Assembly (NCBI GenBank): GCA_023055355.1
Contig: JALJCS010000024.1
Location: forward strand, 12,916,001 to 12,980,000
From: Agelaius tricolor
Lineage: Eukaryota; Chordata; Aves; Passeriformes; Icteridae
Length of the DNA: 64,000 nucleotides
Direction of reading: 5' to 3'
The notes under the pieces were generated by a model, which saw nothing but the letters and a program-made list of their open reading frames with translations, searched no databases and was not told the origin of the DNA. Of this stretch, positions 46,301-61,300 are shown piece after piece (position 1 is the stretch's first letter; each line of letters opens with the position of its first letter). Made by a program: the position numbers and the translations under genes.

Positions 46301-49300
46301 TCTGTGTTTTTATTATTCTCTTTATTATATGAAACCTGCATTGCTCTGCTTTTTATTTATTCTATCCTTCAATGTTTATAACAATATTTTCTTTTACAAC
46401 TATTTTTCCCTAAGTTGTATACAAGTGGCTTTGACTGTTCTTGTACTTTCTTGGGAGCAAAGATTTCATTATAAATATTAACAACTGTTTGAGTCCTACT
46501 TCAAAGTACACATCTATTAAAATATGTTGTACTGAGCTTCAATGGGGAACTGGAATGAAATGTTTAGTGGGCACAAATGGACAGTGATTAGTACCTGAGG
46601 ATATAGAGATGGGGCTACTGGCTCTGGAGTTTGTCCCTCTAAAGAGTCCTCCTGCTGTTTAAAGCTAGTTCCCTACTATGGGCTGTAAGGTAGGACTCTG
46701 GGTTTTGTTGTCATCTCTTTCTAAAGGAAGCTCATTAGAAAGAATTAACTTCCTTTTAGCAAGAGACAAGTTCATAGGGCAGTGGGATGCTCTCATTTAT
46801 TTGTTCTTGAGATCATTAATCACCAGCATATTTATTTCTGTTCTTCTGGAGTATAAATGCCACTGCTGGGCTGTGAAAAGCCATCCAGTTCTGTGCAAAG
46901 CTCAGGCTCAGTTCTGTGCTGAAAATCTTCCCTCCCAGGCTGTAACTCCACAGACAACCCAAGGTCCGAGCATCCAGCAAGGGTAACAGGGAGATGTCAA
47001 AAGATACTTTGTCTTTTGTCCATGGCCAACATCAGTGTACTGCTAAGGTACAGAAATCTGAGATCTGAATTTATCTCTCACTTGACAGCCAAATGTCAAC
47101 TCACCTATCAGTTTTCTATACTGAGTTTTTATCATATAAAATTGTTATGAAATGACTTTATATTTCTCATCTACACAAACTTTTTTACATAATTTGACAG
47201 TGTATAGATATTTAATGGTTCTTGCTGCAAGATTCCATAGGATTCCAAATAATTTTTCATATTTAGGTTAGTTTACACATATTGAATCACTATATTAAAA
47301 TATCCTTGCTGTCAAAATGTCCTTTGGTTTTAATTCCAGATACTAGAGAGAATATTATTCTGTCTGTGGTGATCTTCTACATGTTAATCAGAAGTATTTG
47401 CTGATGAAAAACTTTTCAACTTCGTTTTCCACTGTAACTCTTTGCAGCTATTTAGTCATGCACAGTCAGCTGCCTGCTCTTTACATTTTCTCTTGTTTAT
47501 TGATTTTATAGAGCTGACTCTACAGGGCAATGTCTGGTGGCTGCCTAAGTTATAGCACTGCCCTCGGATTGAAATTATTAAATGTTTTTATGAGCTGATT
47601 GCTGTAAAGGGGAATACTGTTCCATCCCACTATTCCCTGCTTCTGGTCCTCTATAACATCTGTGGAGATGTCAGTGAGAAAAACCCCACACTCAGAGGTG
47701 ATATAATTCAGCTGTCATTGCTAAGGTATGGTTAAAACTCAAGAGCAGTTTAACACCTCAGGGTACCATGAAGAAATGATCTCTGCTTATCCATAGGGAT
47801 AGAAGGAATAGATCCTTTTTCCCTCTAGGGTCAAATGAAAGTCTGTCTCAAGTGTCCAAGGGAAAAATCATGCTAAAGATGTATTCTGTCTTCCCAGGGA
47901 TGACCACAAAATAAGGAATTGTGAAGAAACTCACTCACAGATGTACTAAAGCTGTTCCCTTGTCTGTGTCCTGCTGATAGAGCCCACCCTTGAAGCAGGA
48001 ACTTCTCCCAAATTATTGCATTTATGCCACATTCCAGCAGCTTTAGTTCTCTTAAAAACAAATAAACAAGCAAAACAAAACACAACAATGTAGTGCAGGT
48101 TCATGTTGTGGGTGGGAAAAAGTGAAGGTGCATTAAACCATTGAGTATTTCCCTGTACATACCTTAATTTAGGTCACTGTTACAGAAGTGTTCTTAGAAG
48201 TCTAATATTAACATTGAAACTCTCCTGCCAATACCCTTTCTGATCAAGGGGTAAGCTGTCAGCTAAAATTTATTCCCTCTGTGTCTGTTGATGACATGGC
48301 CCTCACTTGGAAGCTTAAACTATAGAGCTACTATGACCTTCTGTCAAAATGTAGTCCAGGTGAGACTTCTGCCCTCCTGGGGGCTCTGTTCCACTTACAG
48401 AGCATCCCTTCAAACATCACCTGCTCTAGCAGCTTATTTTTCACCCAGGGAGGCTGAAATCCAGGCAGCAAAACAATCTGCCTGTGTGGATGAGCCCTTC
48501 ACTTGTTACAGCTGTCACCTCTTGGCTCAGCCCTTCCCAGAAGGGTGACGAGGCTCAGTGTTGTCCTGCAGCAGCAACTTCCCACTCACATAAAATACTC
48601 CAGGAGCCATAAACCAAAGCCACAAATACTCCTGCCCTTAAAACCTTGTTATTGCTGCCAGAGGTGAAGGACTGGTGTGCTGAGGAGCTGTCACTTGCTC
48701 CAGGTCATTCACTGTCCAGGAACACACAAAGCCGTGGGCTGCACTCAGCAGCAATCTCATTTAGGACTCCTTTTCCCAGACCTCCAGGCTCCCCATCTTT
48801 GCTGTGCTGAATTTAATGGCTCTGCCTACAAGCAGCCTTTCCAGAAGTGATCCTCCTGTGAGGCAGGCTCTGGATCTCCCACTCTATGCCCAGTCACTTC
48901 CTCCAATGCTTTGTGTACTGACTTTTGAACTACGTAATTAGCAGAAAGCAAAACTTACCAAATCAGGCTGCCAAAAAAATCAAACATGTCATTTTCATGT
49001 TGACAAAAAAATCTGTTACCATGAGTGTTATGGTGGCAGACACTTTGCAATAATTAAACTAAATGGAAAATGAGAGGCTCGTGCTTATCAAAGACACTGA
49101 GCTTGGCAGATCTTATTTTCTTCTTTCATCTTTTTCCTTGCTAATTTTCTCCCTTTCCATTATCCTAACGCTGAAACCAGCAGGCATTAATTAGTGTCCT
49201 CAAATCCTCAGCAACAACAGTGGCTGACCTCTCTTAATTCGTATCTGTCTCACTTTTAGGATAAAGATACCTGATGGGAGGTTGGGGTGCTGCAATAACA

Positions 49301-52300
49301 AGAAGGGAGCCAATCCATTGCGTGCTCATCCCCATTTCCAGCTCCGTGCCCTGCAGATGGGTCGTGCTGGAAGAGCCCCACATCTTTGGGCTTGCTGCTC
49401 CCACCTGATGGAGGAGGAGCTCCTTCTCCCACCTGATGGCACTGCTCTCCTTGCTTTTAGCTCCCAGCCCAGCTTCACTCCAGGGAACCACAGCTGCCTG
49501 GGCTGTGCTTGGCAGCAGCTCCAAAAAAAAACTGCTCCAAAGCAGCAGGGAGACACGGCAAGGCTGGAATTAGGGAGGGGAAAGCTGAAGAAATAAAACC
49601 CCAGAAATATTTAGGGCAGAAAAGGTAGCAAAAGGATTCTGAGTTACAGAGGGCTTCCTCTCAACACAGGCATAACCATATAATTGTATACCAATTGTAT
49701 AATTGGTCCTTGTATAATTTCTGACATAAAGGCATAGCTACACATAAGCTCACACGAAAAAAGAGATTGACTAGAGATGTATAAATTTTACTGCTGTCTA
49801 CAGCCATCACATTTTATCAAATTCCAGCAGATAAATTGACACAGGCAAAGATGGGTCTGGTAGATGCAGAAATGTTGCTACACCATTTAGCTCATTTGAT
49901 ACACATTTTCCTTCTGAGATATCTGTGTTTTGACAGATTAAAACCATGCCTTAGATCCTCAGAAGAGTGAAAACTGGCTTTATGTCTTTAAGGAGCTATG
50001 TTACAACCACAAATATCTTGCTGACTCTTTAAAGAGTCAGATTTCTGAGTGCTCAGGTTCATCACAGCTTTGGCTGGTGATGGTAGCAAATGAGAATTAC
50101 ACCAATTGCAGAGATTTGATCACTCCATGGTTGGGTTCATGGGCTCAGGGGACTGTTCCCAGCTGTAACTTCAGAGCTTCACCACAGGGCCTCAATTAAA
50201 AACTCAGGGTGGCCTGAAGACATTGCAATGTTTTAGAAATAAAATTCTGGACCTTGGAAAATCTGATATTGATTGCAGGGGAGAACAGGTGTCACCAGAA
50301 AAGTCTCTACCTGGCAGGGTGATTTAAAAACGTGGACAATCAAGTGGATTGAGTTCTCCAGAACAAAACCTGGAAGTAATTATTTGTTTTTAAATCTGAA
50401 ATGGGTCCCATACTTTAAGCATCACTCTCAAATTCTTGAGTAGAAAACGAGACAGCAGAGCCCAAGGGAACACTGCCCTTCTTCAGATGTTTTCAGCATT
50501 CAGTGTCAGTCCAGTGCTGAACTGAAAGCAAGACTTTGTTCATGGTGTAACTGAAATCAGAGGGGATGAAACCTATCCTTGATATTATACCAATTAAATC
50601 AGTTTCAACTGGGGATGAATTTGCTCTGTCATGTCCAGTTAAAGAAAAAAAAATTGTAAAGCAAAAAAAAAAAATCTATAGCAACAGTTATTTACCAGAT
50701 AATTCAGTGCTATCCCATTCCTTTCAGTGTAAGGATATTCTTTCAAGGTTAGCCAGACCAGTGTGTGGATATGCAAGAAATAATGATGCAGAAGCTGTCC
50801 ATTTTTCTAATATGCACATTAAAATTTGGCTGCTGGGATAGATACTAATGGAAATATTCTTGGCCCCAGCTTTCACTTGATAGATTAATGTGATATTCAT
50901 ATACAAGGCAAATGGATAGAAATGCTCCAATTTATTGGAAAACACAACTTCTACCCCAATGTAAGGACAAATGGAGGATATGCTTTGCAGTGTGTATAAC
51001 ATCTGAATTTAATAAGGAAAAGTTTATTTGTATCCCAACCCCTATTGTATCCTATAATGAGTTCAGGGTAGAATCTCTGGCTCAAAAAGATCTTAAGACA
51101 AGTTCTTCAGTCCTTGTTTTCCAGAGAAACGTTGCAGTTTTCAAGTTCACAGAAGATTTCCTGTGTTCTTTCTGTTAGCTATTATTTCCTGTTTACCAGT
51201 ATTGCCCAAACTCTATTCATAAAAATAAAACTCAAAAAAATTAAACACAAATTTAGAGTATATTTATGTTACATATCACTGAATTTGGATTCAATATTTC
51301 AGAGTCTATAGTAAAATAAAATGCTTTAGCTATTTCAGCATAAACAAAGCTAGCCTCAAAGGAAGAAGTCCATTATGCCTGAAGAGATAATATGGTGTTT
51401 GCAGATAGGATGTAGAATTAGTTTGTATGCAACTCAAAATACACAAACAAATGCCAGAGAAAGAGAGAGGCCAAGGCCCACAGTAGTGTGGGACATAAGA
51501 GTATATTCCCCATGGACTCCAGAATTATCTGAATTAGGTAAATGAAATTAACTGGTAGAGTGAGGATCTCTTTTGTGGCCTTTCTTTCTTCTGTAAATCC
51601 AGAAGGAACACTAAATCAACACATTCTATGGCTTTGTTTGTTTCTCAGGCAATTGTTTTTTGGGTTCTTTAGGCAAGGCACATGTTCTTGTTTCAACCTG
51701 AAGCTGTTCTTGCTGGAATTTTCAGCCTGCCACATGCCAGCAAATTCTCATATTGTTTCAGAAGGCCCAGAGCTACAGAAAGTCTCTGCCCTCTCCTCTG
51801 CTCAGTGTGAGTTAAATGCTGCACACCAGACAAGTATTTTCTTTCTGTGCTGGAAAAAGGTCAGTTGAAAATTTATTAACAGAATCTACCTCAACAGTGA
51901 GACTGGAAAGAACAGCACATCTTCCTGGAGCTGGGACTTACAGGTCCTTAAGCCTTCCCACTGCTCATCATATGTAAACCAAAACTACAGTTCTATGTGT
52001 CTGGTAATCTCTTTAGGGTGTGAGACAAAATTTGTGCTTCATATCCAAGAAATAGCTTTCCAGCGGCAAACCAATGATTTATTATTCATTCATTAAAAAA
52101 AATGTTATAAGTGAGGACAGCAAAAAGAAAAGGTTGTTTAGCTTTTTATGTATTTTTTTACATTGATGATCTATATTTTTATTTCTTAATCAATGCTTGA
52201 AATTGCCTAGTTTCCATAAAAGCCCATCTTCATGACTTACATTCCTCCCTGTGATACACCTGGCAGCTCCACAGTGATCAGCAGCTGTGGAAGAGCCTCC

Positions 52301-55300
52301 CCCACTTGCAGGCTAACACCTACCAGCTTTTGTGACATTAAAGAGGCAATTTTGCTCAGTTCTCCCAGGACTGTACATAAAGACTCTTCTCTCATGTACT
52401 GGAAGTGTTAACACACATCATGCACTGCTAAGTTTGGTGCCTTGAAAGGATGGAACACTGATTCTTTGGGTTACTGACTCAGCAATCTCTCTTGGCATAA
52501 TCACAAACCACCTGGGTGGCTTCTCTGTGCCTCTCATGGCCATAGCTTAAGTCTAGCAGCAGAAATGCTTTATATTGTGTCTGTCTCCCAGCTCTGTGCT
52601 TTAGAAACTAAAAAAAAAATAGTTTTTTTATAGTTTCTTGAAAAATATTTTGTCCTCTGAGACCAAGCATAAAAACTTTACCATATGAAAGGATAGATCA
52701 CCAGGTACCCTGTTGTCTTATTTATCAAGAGTTCTATTACAATGATAGTGCAAGGATTCCATATCACCAGAGTTTCATACCGCCTCAGTGTTTCTCACAG
52801 GCAGCTCCTCTAAGCACTGACTGTTCCTGGTCCTTGCAGCAGCCATCTGACTCCAGATCCCACTAATCCACTCTTTTATACCACTGTTCTCATTGGCTAC
52901 AGGTGTGGCCTGTTAAGATCAGGCCTGCTCCTAATCTTTAGTAATTGGTGCAGCTGCAACTCTTTAGGGGATAAGGTTACATTCTGTACCACCTTCATTT
53001 ATACCCATACTGTATCCCCCTGCAGTACCCAGCTGTCACCTGGGGCTGTTAATGCTCTTACATAAAGCAGATTTCAGGAGTAGCTTAAAAAAAAAAAAAA
53101 AAAAAGAAAAAGGTCTGCCTGGAGTCATTTGACAAATTAGAAAGTGTGAGCCATATAAATGTTTATGAGATGTGTCTGTGCTTACAGCCAAGCTGTACAA
53201 ATTTTCTTTATGATACCATTGACTGTGCAGAGCAAAGGGGACAGCTGCCTATTCTCTAATGTCACCCCTCCATCTGCAGGAGCCCTCTCTTTTGGATGAT
53301 TCAGTGTGTCCATGTTGTAATCCTTAGTGGCAGCAAGAGGTATTTACAACTGCCTAACCTCTAAATAAAATACCAAAGTTTGGAGTATGGTCTCTGGGCT
53401 ATTTATGCTTTGCAGACAGAGAAATGTCCTCCAGGAGAAAATTTAATACACCCAAGTCAACAGCTGGAGATTAGTGCATAAATAGAAATAATCTCAGGTC
53501 CCAAAATGCTAAATCTCCCCTTTTGTTTTAGATAAAATTACAGATTTTTTTTTTTCTCTAGGATCAAACTCTCCGCAGGGACAAGCCATCTTTTTGGCTT
53601 GCTGTAGCTGAGGGGACAGTATCCTTTGACCATACTTTTAAAATGTACAACCTATAGTCTGAGAAGCTATTTACTTCTCCTGAATAATCAAGAATATGTG
53701 AATAATGAAGACATTTGATCTTTTGGTTACATAAAATCAGCACTGATCATTTTAAGGGGTAAAGATTTTTTTAAGATATTGCAGTGAACTAATTTGAAAT
53801 GCAGGAAGAGAGGTGATTTTGAACTGTTCTTTCCTCAGTATATACTTAATCTGCTGAAGTTACTCTGCTTTGGTAATGGATCATGGTGCCTGAGCATAGC
53901 TGGAATTCTTCTAGCATCTGATCCAGAGTGTTTGACCACAACAGAGAGAGAGGTACAAATACTCATAAATATTTCTTAACAATGTTTTAATCTTTTGGCA
54001 GAGATAAGGATTGCCTAAAAATATGGGAATCCTTAAAAGATGCCTTCATTTACAAGAACCCCTGCAACATCACACCAGAAGATTACCAGCCTTTGATGGA
54101 GCTGGCAAGTCACCCCATACCCTGCAACAAGGTAACACCAGTGCAGGGTGGGCTGTGGTGGGAAGCCAGGTCTGGGCAGGGGGATCTCACCCATAACAGC
54201 TGGGAGGGTCTGGAGGTTGAGGAGGATGGCATTTTACTTTTGCACTTATTGCAGCAGTCCTGCAGCTGCACCTTTGGGCCCCAGTAACCCATCCCTGGGT
54301 AAGGCTTGCCTCAAGCCAGGGTCATCCAGGGAAGTGGCAGGGGTGTCCCCATTCCCTGAGCACGTGGGTCTCTGTGAGGAGCATTCCACCGTGCTGTTGG
54401 AGGGACACTGCTTCCAGAAAGCTGTTCTTACATGTGCAGCTCAAAAGCAAACAACAAATTTGGGAAATATCCTATGAAAACTAGCCAAACCTTTATTTCA
54501 AAATCCCTTAAAAGCTGACCATGTCCCGTGCCACCAAAAAAACAAAACCCACCCAAAATATTCTGCAAACGACAGTGTTCAAATAAGAACTGACCCACTA
54601 AGGTGAACTTGCTGCATTTCAATAAAACTCCTTCATTATCATTAACTTTCTGGGTTTCTCCAGAAAAATTTTCTAACCAGCTGTAGTATAGCTATCACTC
54701 ACCAGACATTGTACCTTATTTCACAGTCACTGTTTTGGAGCAAGACAGGTGACCTCGTTCATCGTTATACAAAATCCAATCAAAATTTCCTTACCTTGGA
54801 GGACACCTTGCTGGGTTATATGGCTGATAGAGTTTCATGGTGTGGAGACCCCTCTGCCCCAGGTAATCTACACCTAAACACAATCATTTTCACATCATTT
54901 TCTAGTGATTTACTTTAACTGTCCAATATTTTGGAATTCTGAAAATAGCACCTATTTCTCAGGTTAAATTAAAACCCACAACTTTGGACGTTATTTTAAC
55001 ACCAAGTTGTTGCTTGACCTAATGGTCACAATCCCCCTTTGCCCTGTGCTTTGTTTGCTTGCTTCTACCCTGTGGTTCCTCTGGGACAAACTGCAGGAAT
55101 GTCATTCAAGAAGGACCTGGACACATCAAAGTGCTGGGGCAGTCTGCAGGTGCCTTGGGGGCACCACTGCCCTCCTGGCTCCTGGGTTGGTGCTTAAGGC
55201 TAGGAACCTTTAAACTGGGCTGGAATTACTGAAAATGTTGGGCAAAGTTTAATTTTTCAATGCAATCAGACAGTACTTGTCAAGAGCCAGCCTGTTTCTC

Positions 55301-58300
55301 ACATTGGGGATTGTGTGTTTTCCCTTCTCTGTTTTCTGAGAATTCTTTGTGATACGGGATCTGCAACTGCCTCCCTGAAAATACTGTGAGCGAACAGGAA
55401 GACCTTTGAGCAGATGCAAATTCCTTTTCCTTTCAGAGCCCTCTCCCCATTTTGCCTTCTTGTTTTGGTACAGGGCAAATCTTTTTGCCCACAAAGCCAC
55501 ATAAGCCTTGCAAATATATTTACTCTAACCTTAGCTATTCTGTAAACGTATTTTTTCTCAGGAATCAACTATGAATCTTGTCCAAAACGAAATGAATGTG
55601 AGAGCAACCCTGGCTCTGTGTTCTGGAAAATGGCATCCAAGATGGTAAGATCTGGACTCAATCTCCCTGAATCCAAAAGTGAGGAAAGGCACTAAGTTCG
55701 TGACATTCCAAAAAATATGATTTTGCAGATTGACTTAAAAGATGGAATAGTAGAAGTTGACAAAAGCTTTAGCTCCAGGTGTTAAAAATCATGGTGTTGG
55801 AATCCAAGGTCCCATATTTTATTATTATAAATGTTGTTACAACATTTGATGCCCTTGTAGTTCAGGCATTCTTTTTGTGGACAGAGGCTGAGTGTCAGTG
55901 TCTAGAACAGCCCTTAGCAGAGACCTGGAGCTCTGCAAGTAATACAATTATAGCAATCACCTTAATTAAATCACAGAACATTAATTGCTACAGTAAAATC
56001 TATTTTAGCATGCCAGTGTGGAAAACAGCACCCAGATTGGCACAGACATTTTCCAAGAGGCTGAGAATCCCCTTGCACTTCCCAGCATAAGCCTGGAGAG
56101 CACATCCTCCCACATCAGTGCCTGGCAAGGTTCCTGTGGTGTCCCCACCCACAGACACATTCAACTCCCATCCCAGGAATGAGATCCTGCTAGCCCCAGT
56201 TAAGCAATTGGCCTGCCTTTGTTGAATCAGCACTTTACAGGAACAAACTGCCAGAGAAAAACCTGATGTCCTGTATTACTTTGATTTCACCTGTCTCTCA
56301 AGATTTCACCCTTGGTATGATTATTAGCAGATGACTACCCAGGTGGAAAACAAGCATTCCTGTATGCTCCAGTTCTCTTGTATATAAGAAAAAGTCTACT
56401 CATCATATTAAAAAAAAGATGTTTTGTGAGCAAACTAGGAGTGAAAATGATTGAGTTCCAGTGTCTGTGAGAGATAGAACCACATGCAGACCCAGGTTTG
56501 CTCAGCTGCAGGCTTCCTTGCCATGTGAATTCAAGATCTGCTAAAACTCATGCTTAATACATTTGAAAGTTACACAAAATGAAACTTCCTGAAACTTTGC
56601 AGCTCTCAAGATTTGTATTTGAGGCATTGTTTATGAGGACATGAAAGATTTGATAAGCACAGTCACCTGCATTAAGCTTCTTAAAAACTCTTTGCCTTAA
56701 CAATGGCTTATAAATCTAGCATAGATATTTTTATAGACCTCAGTAGTCTTTAAATATTTGGACATGGGTTTTAAAGAATAAAAAACCAGTGATTACATGA
56801 TACAGTATATTAAGAATCAAATTTAAAAAAAAAACCTCGGTGATAATTTTACTAAAATATCAAGAGAGAAAAATCCCAAGCCACAAAAGAACACAGAGCA
56901 TGAGTCACAAGGAAACAAGTATGTGGTGGTCTGTGTGTCCTTAAACTAGGGACACCTCTGCTCTGGCTTGTCCTTACTTCCTGAGCTAAAGCACTCTGAG
57001 GATTACTGTGAGCTCCTACAGACAGCTGCAGCTGTAGGGGCTCTGGAAAGCCCCATAAAACTGAAACCAGACAAGCTGCTGTACCAGTCCCATGCAGCCT
57101 TAGACTGCCAGTTCATAGCTGACTAATGAGGATTTACACAGTTTTGCCATTGCCTTCAGAGACTTTTTTTTTTTTGCACCGAAATATTCTGCAAAAATAT
57201 TGCCCAGATCCTCTGCTTGTGTTAGACAGTTCTGAGGACATCAGTGAATTCTATCAGCCCCAGTTCTGCCATGGCACTGCCTGTAGTGTCAGAGGCTAAT
57301 GTCCCTTGGTGTGGTTCAGTTTGCAGAAGCAGCATGTGGTGTGGTTCAAGTGATGCTCAATGGATCAGTAGAAGCTGGAGCTTTCAGGAGCAGCAGGTAC
57401 TCACTCAACACAAAACCATTCATGTTCCTGGGGGGCTGCATGTGCCTGTCTGCCTGGGAGTCCCAGAGCAGAAGGGATTTTGGTGAACACACCCCTGGAT
57501 GTTGTAAAGCTGATTCTTTTCACTCCTCCTGTTCAGAGACTGTACCTGAAATCCTTCAGAGGGTGTGGGGGGGATATGCAGGGTGCTCTTACTGCTCAAT
57601 TGATTATTGCAGTTTCTTTGATTTTACTTCACTAGGCTTGGCTACCTGGCTGGAAGTGCAGTCATGAATAATATCAAAATATGAAGAATATTCTTTCTGG
57701 GGGGACAGCATGGTTATTTTCCTGGCACCAAACCACACCAACAGCCAGGAAACTGAACAGGAGAAGAGGCACTAAAGATGCCAAAACTTCAGCTTGTTTC
57801 TGTCTGCAGGCAGTTTCAAAAGTTCTCCTGAAAGTGAAATAAGAATGGGGAGACAACATTTGACCATAAGGCAATTAAATAGTCTGTGACAATCCATTGG
57901 CAAGAGAATGTTCTCTCTGTCACAGACTGTAACAGCAGCACTAATAAGCACTGGTATTTAGGGAGCATACTCTCTACACCTTTCTGAGATAACTAAGAGA
58001 GCTTTGCTGTTTTATGTTCCATTCTCATTTTTAGCATCTTTGGAAGTATTGAGATCTTTAACCTGGATCCAGATAAAGTCACTGAAGTGCACATTTGGCT
58101 CATGCAAAACATTGGTGGACCTCAAAGGTAAGTCACAGTGACGAGCAGTGTGGGGAAGGCACAGGGCACAGCTCGGGTCTGGCAACAACACTGCCTTAAA
58201 CTCATGAAATCTCCCTTACACTCACCTTCTAGGTGCTTACTTTGCAGGGAAAAAATAACATTTTTACTGTTGTTCCTCCTAGTATTTTTCGTAGGTACTG

Positions 58301-61300
58301 CTGAACAGTTACAGGTAAAACACAATGACATTTTCCTTGCTTTCATGACCTTTAAGTTCCTTTCAGCTCCACTGAGGTCCACAGACCTTTGCTATGGGTG
58401 CAGCACTGCAGTCAGAGACCAGGCTATGTCTGCAAGGATAAACATGTCCAGGTATCCATCCAGACATGGATTTGTTTGTCCACAGGAGTAGTATAATTGT
58501 GCTGAGCCATTTTTGAATGACAGATCAGGTTGTGGAGTCTCCATCTATGGAAACATACTCAAAACCTAACTGGGACCTGAGAAACCTTTTCCAGCTCATA
58601 TTGGTTTGATCTCAAGCAGTCTCCTCTAACTTAAATAATTCTGTGATTTTTAATAACAAATCTGTAGTTTAAATGCTTACCATGGAATTACTGATACCAG
58701 AACAGCAGCCTCAAAGCACATCTGAGCTTTTCTGAGTGATGTTTTTCATCCAGTTCAGATTCATTTTCAGATCTGCCACATTTGAAACACTAAACATGAG
58801 GCTCTGTGCCTTTGACCCCTCCTTTCAGAGCCAGTTCTGTGGCCATAATGCCCTGCCACAGTTTTTCCCATTCTTAATGATGTCCAGGACAGAAACAGCA
58901 GCTTTGGTGCCATGGATCAGGAGGCTGTGATGGTGCAGAGCAGCTCAGGAAGGAGTGTGGACCTTGCTCAGCCTGCCTCACTCTCTGACACAGCTCCAGC
59001 TCGTGTTGCAGCCCTCCCTCAGCCCAGACACCCAGAAGTGTTCCCTTTCCACATGAGCTGACACCCCTGCCATGGTTCATGGTGTGCATCTGTCCTGGGG
59101 TCAGCACACCAGCCTTGGTCTTGTGGTCCTTTGCATAAAGGTTTGCTGGAGAAAAGGACACTGAGTAATCTTTACATCAGTTTCCCCTCACATGGCACTG
59201 GATCCTTTGTCCCATGATTTCCCAGATCAGACATTTTTGCTGTGCTCCCCATCAACAGCTCCAACAAGGCAGTGCCCTGCCAGCCCTCTTGCTGGGCACA
59301 TCCTCCTCCTGTGACAAGTTCAGAGCAATTTCCTTTTTATTTTCTACTTGCTTCTAAGGAGAGAGTGGGGGGTAGCCCCAGTAGTGTGCATTCCTTGTGT
59401 CTTCTGATTTCTATTCCATGTTGAATCACTGATAACTTGTCAAGTCTAGTGAACAAAAAAGAGCTGGCAGTGCTCTCTGCTAATGTCATATGTTAGGAAC
59501 TGGACTTGTCCCCAGGAGTAGAAGTGAGTCCTATACTCTGGATGAGGAGATGATTTTTACCTTGAGGTAACAAGGCTTTTGCTGGGTCTCTGTCTGTGCC
59601 TATGACATTTGTCAAACCTCTCACTACAGCTTTGGGGCCCTTGGGCTATTTAATTAAATTAAACAGAAAGATGTTAAAATCATGAGTGCTACATGCTTCT
59701 TGAAACCTTTATCTGGATGGGAAAGAAATACACAAGTTATGTAAAAATGGTTGAAAGATCCACTTTCCAAAACAGAGCAGCAGCAGCAGCTGTAAACTGA
59801 GTCAAACATACAGGAGGTGCTCATAGCCTGCTTCACCCCCTGCTTTCTTATCAGTTTCCTCCTATCTCACTTCCTACCTGGGACTTCACTGCTGGCTTTC
59901 ATGGTTGGCCTTTTCTCATCACACAGAGGACTTGACCCTTCTTCCCTTGGACAGATTTCAGTAAGCCACCAGCAGCAATGGAGCAGTTCTGGAGCAGCCT
60001 GAACTGGGAATGGGACTGAGTGATGTCCCACAGATGTCCTGCTGCACAAAGCTCTCCTGCAAGATGCACAGCTGGACATCACATGGACATCACAGAGCTT
60101 CTGCCAGCAAGGCCAAAGCTCCACAACCCCAAGGGGCTTCCCAGCACATTAGCAACCAAGCTTCTAAAGCATCTTCCCTATAATAAAGCAGTGCCATAGT
60201 GTGGAATTCAGGTGAGCATTTTGTACACACAAGGAGCACCAAGTAACTGAAGTCTTCTCTCCACAGTGAATCCTGCTCAGGTCAGTCCATTCAGAAGTTA
60301 ATAAGCATTTTAGAAGAACGAAACTTTAAGATCATCTGTGAAGACAATTACAGGTAATTATCCTCTCTTATTGGTGATGACTTTGCTAACATAAAGCTAA
60401 TACTGCAGGTTTACATCCAGCTAGAGCAGACTTCCTCCTTACTGCCATGACATCCCTCCAGTGGGGCTGGGTCCTTCTCAGGGGCTCCAGCCAGGCTGGC
60501 TGGGGCTGGGGCTTGCTCTCCTCCCATTGAGCAGGTTCAGTTGTTTTCAGGAAGGGACCAATCCAGCAATCCAGCCACCAGATTTTCTTCTGACTGGGCT
60601 TTTACCTAAAATACTCTGAGCCAAACAGGCAGCTTTCCTCCCTGCTGCATACAGATAGCACAGGGTGCCAAGGGTGGTCCTCACTTCCTTCACCATGGTT
60701 TGAGCATGCTTTCTGTCCTGCTGCTTTGTCAGAGACTGAGGCATGAGACATGATAAGCATTACTAATTATTGTAATTTACCATTGTCAGGAGCAAAAAAG
60801 AGAAGTCTGTGAAACAGCAGCCAAAGTCCTGACTTGCCTGAAATCTCCAACTTCCTGATGAGGAAATACAAAAACCAGAGACCCTTTATCCCTATGTGTG
60901 GGTTCAGAGACCTTCACACTGAGCAAATTTTTTCTTTAGAGACATTAGAAAAGTGGCAAATATTCAATATTGCTCATATCTTATCTGTCAGGAAGAGCTT
61001 TTCAGTGTCAAGGACTCATACTTGGATAAGAACATTTCCAAAGTAAACAAAGATTTCTATGAACTTCTGGGTTTGTGACAATAGTTTAAGTAAGGAAAAA
61101 CTGGTCTGCAAAGGAGACAAATGATAGGTCTTTAAGTCTGAAGGCAGAGCAATATATTCCTGTCTGGGTATTGCTGAACCTGATTAATGGGTGCTCTGCA
61201 CTTTGTGAAAAAATTAGCTCTGGTGTGGAGCATAAATCTGCCAAAGTGTGTGCTTACTTTCTCTTTGGGTAAATGGAACCTTTAACCAATACTCCCAGGA

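Larger units (their letters stand above)
40425..54001 (+). other. CD38: CD38 intron 1
   Basis: This 13.6 kb first intron makes up most of the gene, as in mammals. It contains CR1 fragments at 44285-44400 and 45465-46030, a possible LTR-like block near 52700-53050 and an A-rich tract at about 53087-53112. Open frames such as 42695-43141 have no recognisable domains. The acceptor is TTTTGGCAG at 53993-54001. Confidence 0.85.
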